NCBI GenBank assembly: GCA_023382875.1 | Contig: JAHDXH010000007.1 | Coordinates: 1 to 48,009 of the forward strand | Reading direction: 5' to 3' | Length of the DNA: 48,009 bases | Source: Patescibacteria group bacterium | GTDB taxonomy: Bacteria > Patescibacteriota > Microgenomatia > UBA1400 > PJMF01 | Shown here: positions 30,664 to 39,790 of the stretch, in pieces | Layout of the letters: each line of letters begins with the position of its first letter | Position numbering within the stretch: the stretch's first letter is position 1 | Translations under genes and position numbers: made by a program | Notes under the pieces: model-generated | Seen by the model: only the letters and a program-made list of their open reading frames with translations | Databases searched by the model: none | What the model was told of the DNA's origin: nothing

Positions 30664-31898
30664 GCAACTTCAGTAATTTTTCCGATAAATTCAACTAAGT
30701 CTTCTCTGGTGTGAGTGGCACTGATTTGAACTCTGATTTCATCTCTACCCTTTGGCACCACTGGATAATTGATGTTGGTAACCAAAACACCTTCATCAAA
30801 TAATCCCTTGGTCAAAGCCTTAGTTTTGGTAGCGTCACCAATCAAAAGTGGTTGAATGGCGTGATTTGAATCAGCGGCAAAAGCAAAACCTGCCTTGGTC
30901 ATTTCTTCTTTAAAGTAAGCAATGTTTTCTTTGGCGCTAGCTAGCAATGCTTGACCCTCGGCGGAATCAACCAAATTCACAGAAGCTAAAGCTGCAGCGG
31001 CAGTGGCGCCAGAAATGCTGTTGGAATAAATGTAAGTTGCAGCTGATTCGCGCAGATAATCAATAACAACTTGGTCGGCCACCACATAACCACCATCAGC
31101 ACCAAAACCCTTACCCAAAGTTCCAATTAAAACATCTGCTTTGCCACCACTCACCTCTTCAGTACCACGACCCGTGGCGCCACTTCCAGCGACTCCATGA
31201 GCGTCATCAACAACTAGCAAAACGCCTTCTTTATAAACAGAGTCGTATTGGTCAACCACGCGGCGAAGTTCTTTCAAATCTTGAAATTCACCAAGCATAC
31301 TAAAGACTCCATCAGTAACAATCACTACGCGGTCAAATTTATCTTTATTAGACTCCAAGACTTGTGCGGCTTCGCTAGGCTTCAAATGAGGAAAAATTTG
31401 TTTTTGCTCAGACTCAAGACCAGCCAAACGAATACCATCAATGATACTTCTGTGATTAAGCTCATCTGACAAAACCAAAGTATTATTGTTCAACAAAGAA
31501 TCTTTACTTTGACCTTTGATCAAACTAAATAAGACAGCCAAATTAGCGGCAAAAGCAGATGAAAAAACCATCGCATCTTCCCGACCGTGAAATTTAGCCA
31601 AAGCTTTTTCCAAATCGCGGTGCACCTTCAGTGAACCAGAAATAAAACGCACTGCCCCAGGACCTGCACCATACTGTTCAGAGCCTTCGTGCTCTGCTTT
31701 TTTGAGTGTTACGTGATGTCTTAAGCCCAAATAATCGTTGGAGTTGAAAATTTGATATTCTTTCCCAGCAATGATGGCCTTAGGAGAAGGATCGTTGGTA
31801 AAACCTTCAATCACATTTTCTTGACGTTTGGCTACTTGGGCTTCGTCAATTCTAGCCACTTCTGCTTTTAAGGTTTGGTAAAAATTTTGTTTAGGCAT
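30639..31898 (-). CDS. kbl: glycine C-acetyltransferase (2-amino-3-ketobutyrate CoA ligase)
   Basis: A PLP-dependent alpha-oxoamine synthase that splits 2-amino-3-ketobutyrate with CoA into glycine and acetyl-CoA. The 419 residues contain SNDYLGLRHH, GAGPGAVRFISGSLKVH, the aspartate loop VVDDAHGVAGSGATGRG and the PLP-lysine motif GTLGKGFGADGGYV. BioF and ALA synthase share these motifs, but the gene starts 1 base after the stop of a threonine-dehydrogenase-like gene, which supports the threonine-degradation role. An AGGAAAG ribosome site lies inside the end of that upstream gene. Confidence 0.88.
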   Translation of the reverse strand: MPKQNFYQTLKAEVARIDEAQVAKRQENVIEGFTNDPSPKAIIAGKEYQIFNSNDYLGLRHHVTLKKAEHEGSEQYGAGPGAVRFISGSLKVHRDLEKALAKFHGREDAMVFSSAFAANLAVLFSLIKGQSKDSLLNNNTLVLSDELNHRSIIDGIRLAGLESEQKQIFPHLKPSEAAQVLESNKDKFDRVVIVTDGVFSMLGEFQDLKELRRVVDQYDSVYKEGVLLVVDDAHGVAGSGATGRGTEEVSGGKADVLIGTLGKGFGADGGYVVADQVVIDYLRESAATYIYSNSISGATAAAALASVNLVDSAEGQALLASAKENIAYFKEEMTKAGFAFAADSNHAIQPLLIGDATKTKALTKGLFDEGVLVTNINYPVVPKGRDEIRVQISATHTREDLVEFIGKITEVAKKVGVLA

Positions 31899-31899
31899 A

Positions 31900-32838
31900 T
31901 TACTTTCCTAATTTTTTCTTAAGTTCATTAATCATGATTTCAGTCATTTTTGGCAAATCGTATTCATGCTGCCAACCCCAATCTTGACGAGCTTGAGAAT
32001 CATCGATTGATTTTGGCCAAGAATTGGCAATATTTTGACGATGATCAGGTTTATATGTCACTTGCACTGGCAAAGTTTTATTGATTTCTGCTGCCAATTC
32101 TTCGGCAGTAAAACTAATCGCAGCAAGATTGTAACTGGTGCGAACTGTTAATTTGGCTGGATCCGCTTCCATTAAATCAATAGTAGCTTTGACCGCGTCA
32201 TCCATATACATCATTGGCAAAGTGGTTTCTTCACTAACAAAACACTCATACTCACCTTTTTCGATCGCATCATAGAAAATTGCGACCGCATAATCTGTGG
32301 TTCCACCACCGGGCAAAGCTTTATAACTAATGATGCCTGGGTAGCGAACACTTCTCACATCCACACCAAATTTATTGAAGTAATATTGGCAAAGCAATTC
32401 GCCAGCGACTTTGGTTACACCATACATAGTAGTTGGCTCTAAAACAGTGCGCTGAGGAGTGAAGTCACGAGGAGTGGTTGGACCAAAAGCGGCAATGGAA
32501 CTTGGCCAGAAAACTTTAAGTTTAAACTCTACTGCCAAATCCAAAACATCTTTCATGGATTGCATATTAAGATGCCAGGTAAAGCTGGGATCTTTTTCTC
32601 CGGTTGCTGACAACAAAGACACTAAATGAAAAACTGTATCGATTTCGTATTTTGTAATCAAACCACGAAGCCCTTCTTTATCTGGCTGATTCAGCTTTTC
32701 AACAACACCATCAAAATCTTCAGGAATACGACTGTTGCCAACAGCAATCACATTTTCTTTGCCAAATTTATCTTGTAAAGCAGGCACTAATTCTGATCCG
32801 ATTTGGCCAAAGGCCCCAGTAACTAAAATTCTTTTCAT
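31900..32838 (-). CDS. SDR-type L-threonine 3-dehydrogenase (NAD-dependent epimerase family)
   Basis: Oxidises L-threonine to 2-amino-3-ketobutyrate, the substrate of the next gene, kbl. The extended-SDR Rossmann motif is TGAFGQIGSEL, and the active site is the serine pair PSSIAAFG with YGVTK (YxxxK). The PTTPRDFTPQ and RSVRYPGIISY segments resemble epimerase-type threonine dehydrogenases rather than the zinc-dependent Tdh. The track start at 32895 was moved to the ATG at 32838, which has an AGGAG site. A TATGAT -10 lies at 32878-32883. UDP-sugar epimerase activity is the main alternative. Confidence 0.82.
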   Translation of the reverse strand: MKRILVTGAFGQIGSELVPALQDKFGKENVIAVGNSRIPEDFDGVVEKLNQPDKEGLRGLITKYEIDTVFHLVSLLSATGEKDPSFTWHLNMQSMKDVLDLAVEFKLKVFWPSSIAAFGPTTPRDFTPQRTVLEPTTMYGVTKVAGELLCQYYFNKFGVDVRSVRYPGIISYKALPGGGTTDYAVAIFYDAIEKGEYECFVSEETTLPMMYMDDAVKATIDLMEADPAKLTVRTSYNLAAISFTAEELAAEINKTLPVQVTYKPDHRQNIANSWPKSIDDSQARQDWGWQHEYDLPKMTEIMINELKKKLGK

Positions 32839-32890
32839 GAGGTCTCCTCTTTTTTTTCTTTTACTTCTTAAGTGGCTATCATAGCAAACA

Positions 32891-32930
32891 AACAAAAAAA
32901 CCGACTACGTTAAGTTAGTCGGTTTTTGTT
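32891..32930. terminator. bidirectional terminator downstream of galU
   Basis: ACCGACTA (32900-32907) pairs with TAGTCGGT (32916-32923), with A-rich and T-rich flanks that extend the stem on both sides. On the minus strand the T-run follows directly, so it should end the galU transcript before the threonine dehydrogenase promoter. Confidence 0.8.
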
Positions 32931-32963
32931 TCAATTTCTACGCATTTATTACAACTCTAAAAT

Positions 32964-33842
32964 TTAGAGTGTTTTCATAAATTCACGAAGATCTGAAGCG
33001 TATTTTTCGTCAGACAACATGAATTTAAGGTGGGTTTGCATATAGCGGATTGGATCGCCAGTGGTCATCCATTCACCATCAACAACTTTGACTTTAACCC
33101 GACCATTGTGAGCAACTTTATGATTTGCGTCTTGAAGCCAAAGCTCATTGTCCAAGCCGATAGCATCAGACTTTAAGTACTCAAATACTTTTGGAGTCAA
33201 AATAAAGCGACCGTATGATGCTAAGTTTGAAGGAGCTTCTTCTTTCTTTGGTTTTTCAATGACTGAGTCGAGCAAATCTTTGCTACCCTCTTTGAGTTTG
33301 ACCATGCCGTAGCGATCAACTTCACTGTCAGGCACTTCTTGAACAGCCAACATACCGTCACATGGGTCAGCGTTGTATTCGTCAACCATTTGCTTGGCTG
33401 CACCAACTTTTGACAACACCATGTCATCACCAAACATCACTACAAAAGCCTCTTCATGTTCAACTAAATCTTTAGCAGTCAAAATTGGGCGACCGTTACC
33501 ATAAGGTAAACTGTCATCTTGAGGCAAAATGGTAATTTTTGGCAATTTAAAAACTTTTTCAACCTTATCCCAACGATCAAATTTGCCTTGTCTAATCATC
33601 AAAGTACGAATATTGGTAGCACTACCGTAGAAGTAATCTTCAAATTTGGTCACTTCTCCTGGTGAAGCGATAATAATCACTTCTTCGATGCCAGCTTCAG
33701 CACACTCTTCAACTAAGTACTGGATAATTGGTTTATCAATGATGGGTAACATTTCCTTGGGAAATGTTTTGGTGATGGGTAAAAATCTAGAACCAAAACC
33801 AGCAGCTGTTATAATAGCGCGTTTGATTTTTTTATCTGTCAT
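32964..33842 (-). CDS. galU: UTP-glucose-1-phosphate uridylyltransferase
   Basis: Makes UDP-glucose for cell-envelope glycans. The nucleotide motif AAGFGSRFLPITKTFPKEMLP is diagnostic, followed by KPIIQYLVEE, a VMFGDD metal-binding motif and VIEKPKKEEAPSNLASYGRF. Length from the preferred ATG (292 residues) is normal. The track start at 33923 adds 27 unlikely residues. The ATG at 33842 (MTDKKIKRAIITAAG) lies 6 bases after TATTTT (33849-33854), suggesting a leaderless start. A terminator follows. UDP-glucose would feed the glycosyltransferase and O-antigen-type genes further on. Confidence 0.93.
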   Translation of the reverse strand: MTDKKIKRAIITAAGFGSRFLPITKTFPKEMLPIIDKPIIQYLVEECAEAGIEEVIIIASPGEVTKFEDYFYGSATNIRTLMIRQGKFDRWDKVEKVFKLPKITILPQDDSLPYGNGRPILTAKDLVEHEEAFVVMFGDDMVLSKVGAAKQMVDEYNADPCDGMLAVQEVPDSEVDRYGMVKLKEGSKDLLDSVIEKPKKEEAPSNLASYGRFILTPKVFEYLKSDAIGLDNELWLQDANHKVAHNGRVKVKVVDGEWMTTGDPIRYMQTHLKFMLSDEKYASDLREFMKTL

Positions 33843-33905
33843 AAGGTTAAAATACCTATTACGTTCCCTCATTCTACACCATAAAACGTAACATAAGACA
33901 AGTTT

Positions 33906-34958
33906 ATGTCCAAATTCATACAAAGTAAGACCAATCTTCCAAAATACTTCTTGGATAAAAAACTTGATGAGGAAACATTTTCTATTGAAATCGACAACAA
34001 ATTTCCATTTTTAGCACCTCATGCTTATCTCGAAAAAATTAACTGGCAAAACAGTGAAGATCCTCTCAAAAAAATGGTTTGGCCTGATGAACAAGAAGCT
34101 GAAGTTAAAGCTTACGAAATCAAAGATCCAATAGGTGACGAACCCCACCTAGCTGTCCCCAACCTTGTTCACCGCTATCCCGACCGTGTTTTGTTACTCT
34201 TGACCAATCGCTGCCAAATAAATTGTCGTTTTTGCTTTCGTCGAGAATTAACTCATCATTCTAGCCCAGCCGATCTCGACCTGATTACTAACTACTTGTC
34301 AAATCACCCAGAAGTCAAAGAAGTTATTTTTTCTGGCGGTGACCCATTAACTTTGTCTGCCAAATATTTGACCAACGTTTATGAAAAGCTAAGCCAAGTT
34401 TCGAGCCTCAAAATTTTTCGTTTTCACACTCGCATTCCTGTAGTTAACCCAGAATGGCTAGATGACCATTATTTTAATTTCTTCCAAAAAGTCGCCGCAG
34501 CACACCAACTAGTCGTAGTCTTTCATATTAACCACAGTCAAGAAATTGATAAAAAATTTATTGAAAGTTGTGGGCGCTTAAGAAAAATTGGAGCCATGCT
34601 GTTAAGCCAAACCGTCCTTTTGAAAAAAGTAAATAATGATGCCAAAATTTTGGCCAACCTATTTTCCAATTTGACCAATATTGGCGTCAAACCATATTAC
34701 CTACACCACCCAGATTTGGTGAGCGGCACTCACCATTTTAGAGTCAGCATTGAAGATGGCCTGAAACTTATCCAGCAAGTCAGAAATAAAATTTCTGGCA
34801 TTGCTATGCCCACCTATGTTTTGGATTTACCAGGCGGTCGGGGCAAAGTTCCAGTCGAAGCATTGAAAAAAGTTGGACCAAAAACATACCAAGGCACAAA
34901 CTTCAAAAATGAAATCGTTACTTACCTAGATCCTGCCGAAGAAACTAACGAGGATTAA
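33906..34958 (+). CDS. radical SAM protein of the KamA (lysine 2,3-aminomutase) family
   Basis: The 350-residue protein has the radical SAM cluster motif NRCQINCRFCFRRE (CxxxCxxC), then FSGGDPLT, RFHTRIPVVNP and PTYVLDLPGGRGKVP, all typical of lysine 2,3-aminomutase-like enzymes. Related members are lysine 2,3-aminomutase and EpmB, which works on elongation factor P lysine. No efp or epmA is in the window, and the length is shorter than classical KamA (about 415), so the substrate is open. It is convergent with the glycosyltransferase and the two stop codons share the bases TTAA. Confidence 0.85.
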   Translation: MSKFIQSKTNLPKYFLDKKLDEETFSIEIDNKFPFLAPHAYLEKINWQNSEDPLKKMVWPDEQEAEVKAYEIKDPIGDEPHLAVPNLVHRYPDRVLLLLTNRCQINCRFCFRRELTHHSSPADLDLITNYLSNHPEVKEVIFSGGDPLTLSAKYLTNVYEKLSQVSSLKIFRFHTRIPVVNPEWLDDHYFNFFQKVAAAHQLVVVFHINHSQEIDKKFIESCGRLRKIGAMLLSQTVLLKKVNNDAKILANLFSNLTNIGVKPYYLHHPDLVSGTHHFRVSIEDGLKLIQQVRNKISGIAMPTYVLDLPGGRGKVPVEALKKVGPKTYQGTNFKNEIVTYLDPAEETNED

Positions 34959-35932
34959 CGTTTAAAAAACGTCGCTGCCAATTTCCTACCCAACCCAGAA
35001 ATTGTTCCCAACATGACCGCCCAATCAGAAAATACTTGCAGCGGTGGTAAGTAATACCATCCGTGCGGAGTGTATTTGCGATTTTTGGCATAGGCCCAAT
35101 ACAAATAAATCAAAAACATTAAAAATGAAGATCTTGGATCAACTGTAAAAACCCAAGCCAAAAATAAATAACGTCCATAAATAGTCAAAACCTTAGGCCT
35201 AAAAATTCCCGAAAAAGCGTCCCCTCTCGCAAAGCGAAAAATCATCGTCCAAAATTCTCGCCAACTTTGCCTGGGTATCCAAATAGCTAGCGCTTTTCCT
35301 GTAAAAGAAAACTTAGCTCCGCTTTTTTTCATTTTTTTGGCGAGATCATAGTCTTCATTGTCACTCAAGGATTCATCAAATCCACCCACTTTTTTAAGTA
35401 GTGATTTTTTGACCATCATCGATCTGGTGGCTGGCAAAAAATCTTTTTCATTAACTTTGTCAGGCATTACTAACACAAATGGTACCATCGCCTCTTCAAA
35501 AGCATTCATTGGGTCAGCATCGTAGTAACCAGCCACTACTTCTGGACCATCTTTTACTTCAGCTTCTCTTGTCAGTTCTCGTAGCCAATTTTTGTCCAAA
35601 ATACAACCTGCGTCAGTAATAGCTAGCCACTCACTCTCAGCTAACTCGCTAGCGTAGTTTCGACCCACGCTCCGATTACCTTTTTTGACTGCAATTTTGA
35701 ATAAAATGTCAGAGTTAACAATTTGCCAAATTCCATTTTTTTCACTTGGTTTTTTGCCATTACCCAACTGAAGGTAAGTTTTGATTAACTCTACAGTTGA
35801 ATCACCCGATTCACCGTCCACTATAACCACTTCCAAGGGCTTTAAATGTTGGGCAATCATGCTACTCAACAGCAATTCAATATTTTCTGCTTCATTGAAA
35901 ACGGTAACAATAATTGATGGTCGAATTTTCAT
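34955..35932 (-). CDS. family 2 glycosyltransferase with a C-terminal membrane segment
   Basis: The N-terminal domain (about 1-220) is GT-A type: IIVTVFNEAENIELLLSS, VVIVDGESGDSTVELI and AITDAGCILDKNWL, the last holding the acidic metal-binding position. GGFDESLSDNEDYDLAKKMK matches the acceptor-side ED motif. Two or three hydrophobic segments follow (about 250-290), so the enzyme is membrane-associated and probably adds sugars to a lipid-linked or surface glycan. It is upstream of nothing on its strand except the PBP2 operon that ends 20 bases before its ATG. Confidence 0.85.
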   Translation of the reverse strand: MKIRPSIIVTVFNEAENIELLLSSMIAQHLKPLEVVIVDGESGDSTVELIKTYLQLGNGKKPSEKNGIWQIVNSDILFKIAVKKGNRSVGRNYASELAESEWLAITDAGCILDKNWLRELTREAEVKDGPEVVAGYYDADPMNAFEEAMVPFVLVMPDKVNEKDFLPATRSMMVKKSLLKKVGGFDESLSDNEDYDLAKKMKKSGAKFSFTGKALAIWIPRQSWREFWTMIFRFARGDAFSGIFRPKVLTIYGRYLFLAWVFTVDPRSSFLMFLIYLYWAYAKNRKYTPHGWYYLPPLQVFSDWAVMLGTISGLGRKLAATFFKR

Positions 35933-35952
35933 ATGATGATATTAATTTTACG

Positions 35953-37662
35953 CTAACGACTTTCTATGTAATCAACAATAGTTTTGGCTACTGGGGTTGC
36001 ATCGTAAGATCCTTCTTTTGATTTATCCAAATCATCACTTTCTACCAAAACTGTGATGGCGATTTTAGTGGGAAAATTTTCCGTATGATGTCGCGGCTTT
36101 AAGTATCCCACAAACCAACCGTGAGTCGGCCGATAACCACGCTCATCGGCAGCACCAAATTCTGCAGTTCCAGTTTTGCAAGCAATTGCCCCAGCATCAA
36201 TTGCGGCCTCTGGGTTACCAATATCAGCAACTAGCTCATCATTTCTTTCAAAGAAGGGAAAGGCTGTCCCACCAGGCGAACAAACCTCCAGCATACCGCT
36301 CAAAACCAGTTGTAAATTTTCTGGTTTCAAGCCCAAACCGTGGCAATTTGTTTCCGTCATACCCACCAACTTTGGTTGACACCACACCCCTTCATTAGCA
36401 ATTGCCTGAATCATGCCATTGATCTGCAAAGGTGAAGTCAAAACATCTCCCTGACCAATTCCCATGTGATAGGTATTACCCAAATACCATTTTTCACCAA
36501 TGGTTTCTTCTTTCCACTTTGGGGTTGGAATAAGACCTCGCGACTCAGGACCAATCTCGATGTTTTCGTAGTCGCCAAAACCAAATTGTTTAGCCATTTG
36601 AGCCAAGTTATCTGCCCCTACCCACTCAGCAACTTTGTAGAAATAAATGTCATTACTTCTAGCAATTGCTTTGACCAAATCCATATAACCTTCAGTTTTG
36701 CCAAAGTTCCAGTAATACCAAGATTTGAATTCGAAATTATCAATTTTCAAAACACCTTCATCCAAAATTTGAGTTGAAGCGTCAATTTGTTGATTCTCCA
36801 AACCAGCGAAGGCAGTTACAAGCTTGAAAACACTTCCCGGTGGATAAGCTCCAGCGATGGCGCGATTAAAAAATGGTTGATTGGAATCGGCAAAGAGTTC
36901 ACTCAAGGCTTGTTTGCGATCTGATTCTCTAGCTGGGTCAGTTTCATCGGCCACGAAAAGATTAGCGTCAAAACTGGGTTTTGTGACCATGGTCAAAATT
37001 TCTCCATTAGTAGCATTGCTAATAATCACAGCACCCTTTTGCGCGCCTAAAGCTTCCCAAGCGACTTGCGATAACTCTGGGTCTAAAGTGCTAATTAAAT
37101 CAGTTCCTGCCCGAGCAGGAACTTCTTCGACGCGACGTTGCTTTTTAGAAGTGGCGTTAATTTCAAAAACTTCCTTGCCGTCAACACCGTGCAATGTTTG
37201 ATCAAAAAATTTCTCTATGCCTAATTTTCCCAACTTTGTATGTGGCTTCAGATCGATTCTGGTTTTTAATTCTTCCGCGGTAACTTCGCCAACATAGCCA
37301 AGCACTGGAGATAAGGCGGGATAAAGATACTCACGCGCTGCTTCTTTGACCACTAAACCACTACCGGTAGCAATTCTAAACAAGGCCTCTTCCCTATTAA
37401 TAATAGACGTATTTGAGAACAACGAATTTTGATCAGCAACTAAAGAATAGTGAGCAATGTTTTTAACCAAAGGCTTTCCATATCGATCAAAAATAATGCC
37501 TCTTTGTGCTTTGATCGGCAAAGTATAAAACCGGTTATTTTCTGCTAATTGGTCGTATTCCTTGCCTCTCAAAAGTTGAACATCAATCAGCCTAAGCCAA
37601 ATCAAAAATACACCCGACACCAAAACGGTAAAAAACAAAACTGATTTGAAACCAAGTTTCAT
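35953..37662 (-). CDS. mrdA: penicillin-binding protein 2 (elongation transpeptidase)
   Basis: Cross-links peptidoglycan during cylindrical growth. One N-terminal helix (about 6-24) is followed by the dimerisation domain (NNRFYTLPIKAQRGIIFDRYG) and the transpeptidase domain with all three motifs: SVFK (in GAYPPGSVFKL), SND and KTG (in ACKTGTAEFG). Start at 37662 (MKLGFKSVLFF) was chosen because it overlaps the mreD stop by 4 bases (ATGA coupling). It is the last gene of mreB-like, mreC, mreD, PBP2. Presence of this set argues for a real peptidoglycan wall and rod-type growth. Confidence 0.93.
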   Translation of the reverse strand: MKLGFKSVLFFTVLVSGVFLIWLRLIDVQLLRGKEYDQLAENNRFYTLPIKAQRGIIFDRYGKPLVKNIAHYSLVADQNSLFSNTSIINREEALFRIATGSGLVVKEAAREYLYPALSPVLGYVGEVTAEELKTRIDLKPHTKLGKLGIEKFFDQTLHGVDGKEVFEINATSKKQRRVEEVPARAGTDLISTLDPELSQVAWEALGAQKGAVIISNATNGEILTMVTKPSFDANLFVADETDPARESDRKQALSELFADSNQPFFNRAIAGAYPPGSVFKLVTAFAGLENQQIDASTQILDEGVLKIDNFEFKSWYYWNFGKTEGYMDLVKAIARSNDIYFYKVAEWVGADNLAQMAKQFGFGDYENIEIGPESRGLIPTPKWKEETIGEKWYLGNTYHMGIGQGDVLTSPLQINGMIQAIANEGVWCQPKLVGMTETNCHGLGLKPENLQLVLSGMLEVCSPGGTAFPFFERNDELVADIGNPEAAIDAGAIACKTGTAEFGAADERGYRPTHGWFVGYLKPRHHTENFPTKIAITVLVESDDLDKSKEGSYDATPVAKTIVDYIESR

Positions 37663-38081
37663 AGATATTTTTTTTCGTATTTCGAAGCAAACCAAGTGCG
37701 ATGACCAAGTAAAACCAACACCAAACTAACACCCCCATAAATCAAAATTCTCATAGAGAAATCAATATTCCCTACGATCGCAACTAATAAAGAAGTTGGT
37801 AAAACCAAAACCAATAATTTGAGCCAAGAATTGGCCACAGGCATTGGCAATTTTTCAAATAAAACTTGATTTAGATATATAAGCAAAACTCCCAACCACC
37901 AACCAAATCCCCAAAGGTGAGAAAAAATTAAGCCAACCACCAAATACCATCCTAACCTAAACCAAAAGTTACTGAAGATACTCCTTGTAGCCAAACTTAA
38001 AAAAAAGATTGGCAAACCCACCACCGACTCTAATACGCCGATGAGAAAAATTAGAAATAATTTAGCTAACCAATCTTTCAT
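37659..38081 (-). CDS. mreD: MreD-like rod-shape membrane protein
   Basis: A 140-residue polytopic membrane protein with about four or five hydrophobic segments and little conserved sequence, as usual for MreD. The assignment rests on position between mreC and PBP2, both joined by 4-base overlaps, and on topology. It would sit in the inner membrane as part of the elongasome with MreC and PBP2. Confidence 0.8.
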   Translation of the reverse strand: MKDWLAKLFLIFLIGVLESVVGLPIFFLSLATRSIFSNFWFRLGWYLVVGLIFSHLWGFGWWLGVLLIYLNQVLFEKLPMPVANSWLKLLVLVLPTSLLVAIVGNIDFSMRILIYGGVSLVLVLLGHRTWFASKYEKKYL

Positions 38082-38845
38082 TTGTAAATCTCCACAATAC
38101 TAGCCGCATAAAAATCTACGTGCTGAATAACTTGATAAGTTTTAACTGTTTCTGAGGCTGACGACAAAAGTTTACCTATTTGGCCCACAAACAAGCCGTT
38201 TTCTACCCCCACTTGTCCCACAGTTTGGATACGAGATTCTGGCGCTGGAGACTCTTCGGGTAAAACTTCAGTAAAAACAACTCTTTTACCATCTCCCTTA
38301 ATCAAACCTTTAAAACCTTCGGCGGTCACTGCCACAATTGGCTGAAAATCTGTCTGAGTCACCAAATCAACTTCTGCATATTCAGGAAAAACCTCCCTAA
38401 TTCTTCCTACCAAAGTTTTAGAAACAAAAACAAGATCGCCGACACCTACTCCATCGTTAGATCCTACTCCGATTGTTGGACCAACTTGAGAAACGATTGG
38501 TGAGGTGATAATAACCGTGCGATCTTCACGATCTGAATTTTGCAATAAATTTTTGAGTTGTTGGTTTTCTTGCTCCAATTGTTTGAGACTAGTCAACTGT
38601 GCCAAAGATTCACTATATCTTTCCTCCAGCATCTGCACTTTTCGCGCCGAATTGATAGATTTTTCAGCCATGACAAACGGCCACTCAATTTTCAAAACCA
38701 AACTTCTAGCGGAAACTTGCATTGGCTTGGTCAAAAAAGATAACATTTTTTCAAAAATACCTGCCAAACCAAAATAGTCAAAAACCAATAAAGAAATAAC
38801 CATCAATATAGTCAGTAGGTGAATATTAAATCGACTAAACTTCAT
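38078..38845 (-). CDS. mreC: rod shape-determining protein MreC
   Basis: A 255-residue protein with an N-terminal helix (about 11-27), a coiled coil (about 65-105, LEERYSESLAQLTSLKQLEQ) and the C-terminal double beta-barrel region containing VGPTIGVGSNDGVGVGDLV and AEVDLVTQTDF, which are typical of MreC. It links the cytoplasmic MreB filament to PBP2 outside the membrane. It overlaps the MreB-like gene by 11 bases and mreD by 4, so translation of the operon is coupled. Confidence 0.9.
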   Translation of the reverse strand: MKFSRFNIHLLTILMVISLLVFDYFGLAGIFEKMLSFLTKPMQVSARSLVLKIEWPFVMAEKSINSARKVQMLEERYSESLAQLTSLKQLEQENQQLKNLLQNSDREDRTVIITSPIVSQVGPTIGVGSNDGVGVGDLVFVSKTLVGRIREVFPEYAEVDLVTQTDFQPIVAVTAEGFKGLIKGDGKRVVFTEVLPEESPAPESRIQTVGQVGVENGLFVGQIGKLLSSASETVKTYQVIQHVDFYAASIVEIYK

Positions 38846-39749
38846 AATGAGCCTGACTCAAATTGACTCTAGTTTGGAGTTTTTGAGCTAAAAAATTTTC
38901 AAAACCTGCCAACTTCGAACCCTCACCCCACAACTCGACACCTTCTTCAATACTATTCATTAACAAATCAGTTGAGATTTGAGAGAAGTAAAGTTTTAAA
39001 TCTTCGAAAAAATCATTGGCGATCTCCAATAAAGGGTTTTGCAAATCAACAGCATTGATAGTGACAGTTTTAGGAACAAAAGTATAAATATCTTTGCCTC
39101 TAATGGTAATTTTTTGAGTGTTTTTTTCTGTTGAAAGAAGAAAATCCTTACCAACAATTTCCCTTTTAACTCGATCAGCCACTTGCCAACTAACATCAAG
39201 TTGATATTTTTCTCGTACCACTTCTCTGATTGTATTTGTAAAAGAACGAGAACCAATCTTGAGAGTTTTTGCTTCCTGTTTTCCCCCACCAAAGCCCAAA
39301 ATTATCTCCGTCAAATCAAACCCGATATCGATAACACAGCCGCCTTTGGCTCTGGCGACCTGACTTTTTTTCACCAATTGCCAACTGCCATAATCCAAAG
39401 AATTGAGAATTTTTTTGACAATAATTTGGTCAACTTGACTAGAATCACTCGGTAATAAATAGTAGCCATCAAAACGAGGCCAAATTCTTTTTTCATTAAC
39501 CAACTTACGAAGAACTTGATTGAGAAAATTCTTGCCACCTTCAAAGTCGATAATCGTTCCCCTCTCCACTAAATGCAACTCGTCCAAGTTGCCTTGTTTA
39601 TAGTTTGGAATTGCAGAATTTCTAGTTTCAATCAAATTTCCATCTAAATAAAACTTGGCTGAACCACTGCCAAAATCAAGCAATAATTTGCCCTGCTTTT
39701 TCACCCAACGACTCGAAGTGTTTAATACAAAATTAACAAGTCTGTTCAC
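38835..39749 (-). CDS. divergent MreB/actin-like ATPase
   Basis: A 304-residue actin-fold protein in the mreB position of the operon. Phosphate 1 reads LLDFGSGSAKFY (MreB: DLGTANT), phosphate 2 reads CVIDIGFDLTEIIL (MreB: DIGGGTT) and the adenosine motif reads ELWGEGSKLAGF (MreB: LTGGG). All three motifs have lost expected glycines or threonines, so nucleotide binding may be altered. It is shorter than MreB (about 340). A GTG start is preceded by TATTCT (39757-39762) at 7 bases, so it is probably leaderless. It could be a second paralogue or the main shape protein; a PilM/FtsA-type protein is less likely given mreC next door. Confidence 0.7.
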   Translation of the reverse strand: MNRLVNFVLNTSSRWVKKQGKLLLDFGSGSAKFYLDGNLIETRNSAIPNYKQGNLDELHLVERGTIIDFEGGKNFLNQVLRKLVNEKRIWPRFDGYYLLPSDSSQVDQIIVKKILNSLDYGSWQLVKKSQVARAKGGCVIDIGFDLTEIILGFGGGKQEAKTLKIGSRSFTNTIREVVREKYQLDVSWQVADRVKREIVGKDFLLSTEKNTQKITIRGKDIYTFVPKTVTINAVDLQNPLLEIANDFFEDLKLYFSQISTDLLMNSIEEGVELWGEGSKLAGFENFLAQKLQTRVNLSQAHYEV

Positions 39750-39790
39750 AGCTCAAAGAATATCACAACCACTGGAAATAAAGAACAGCG

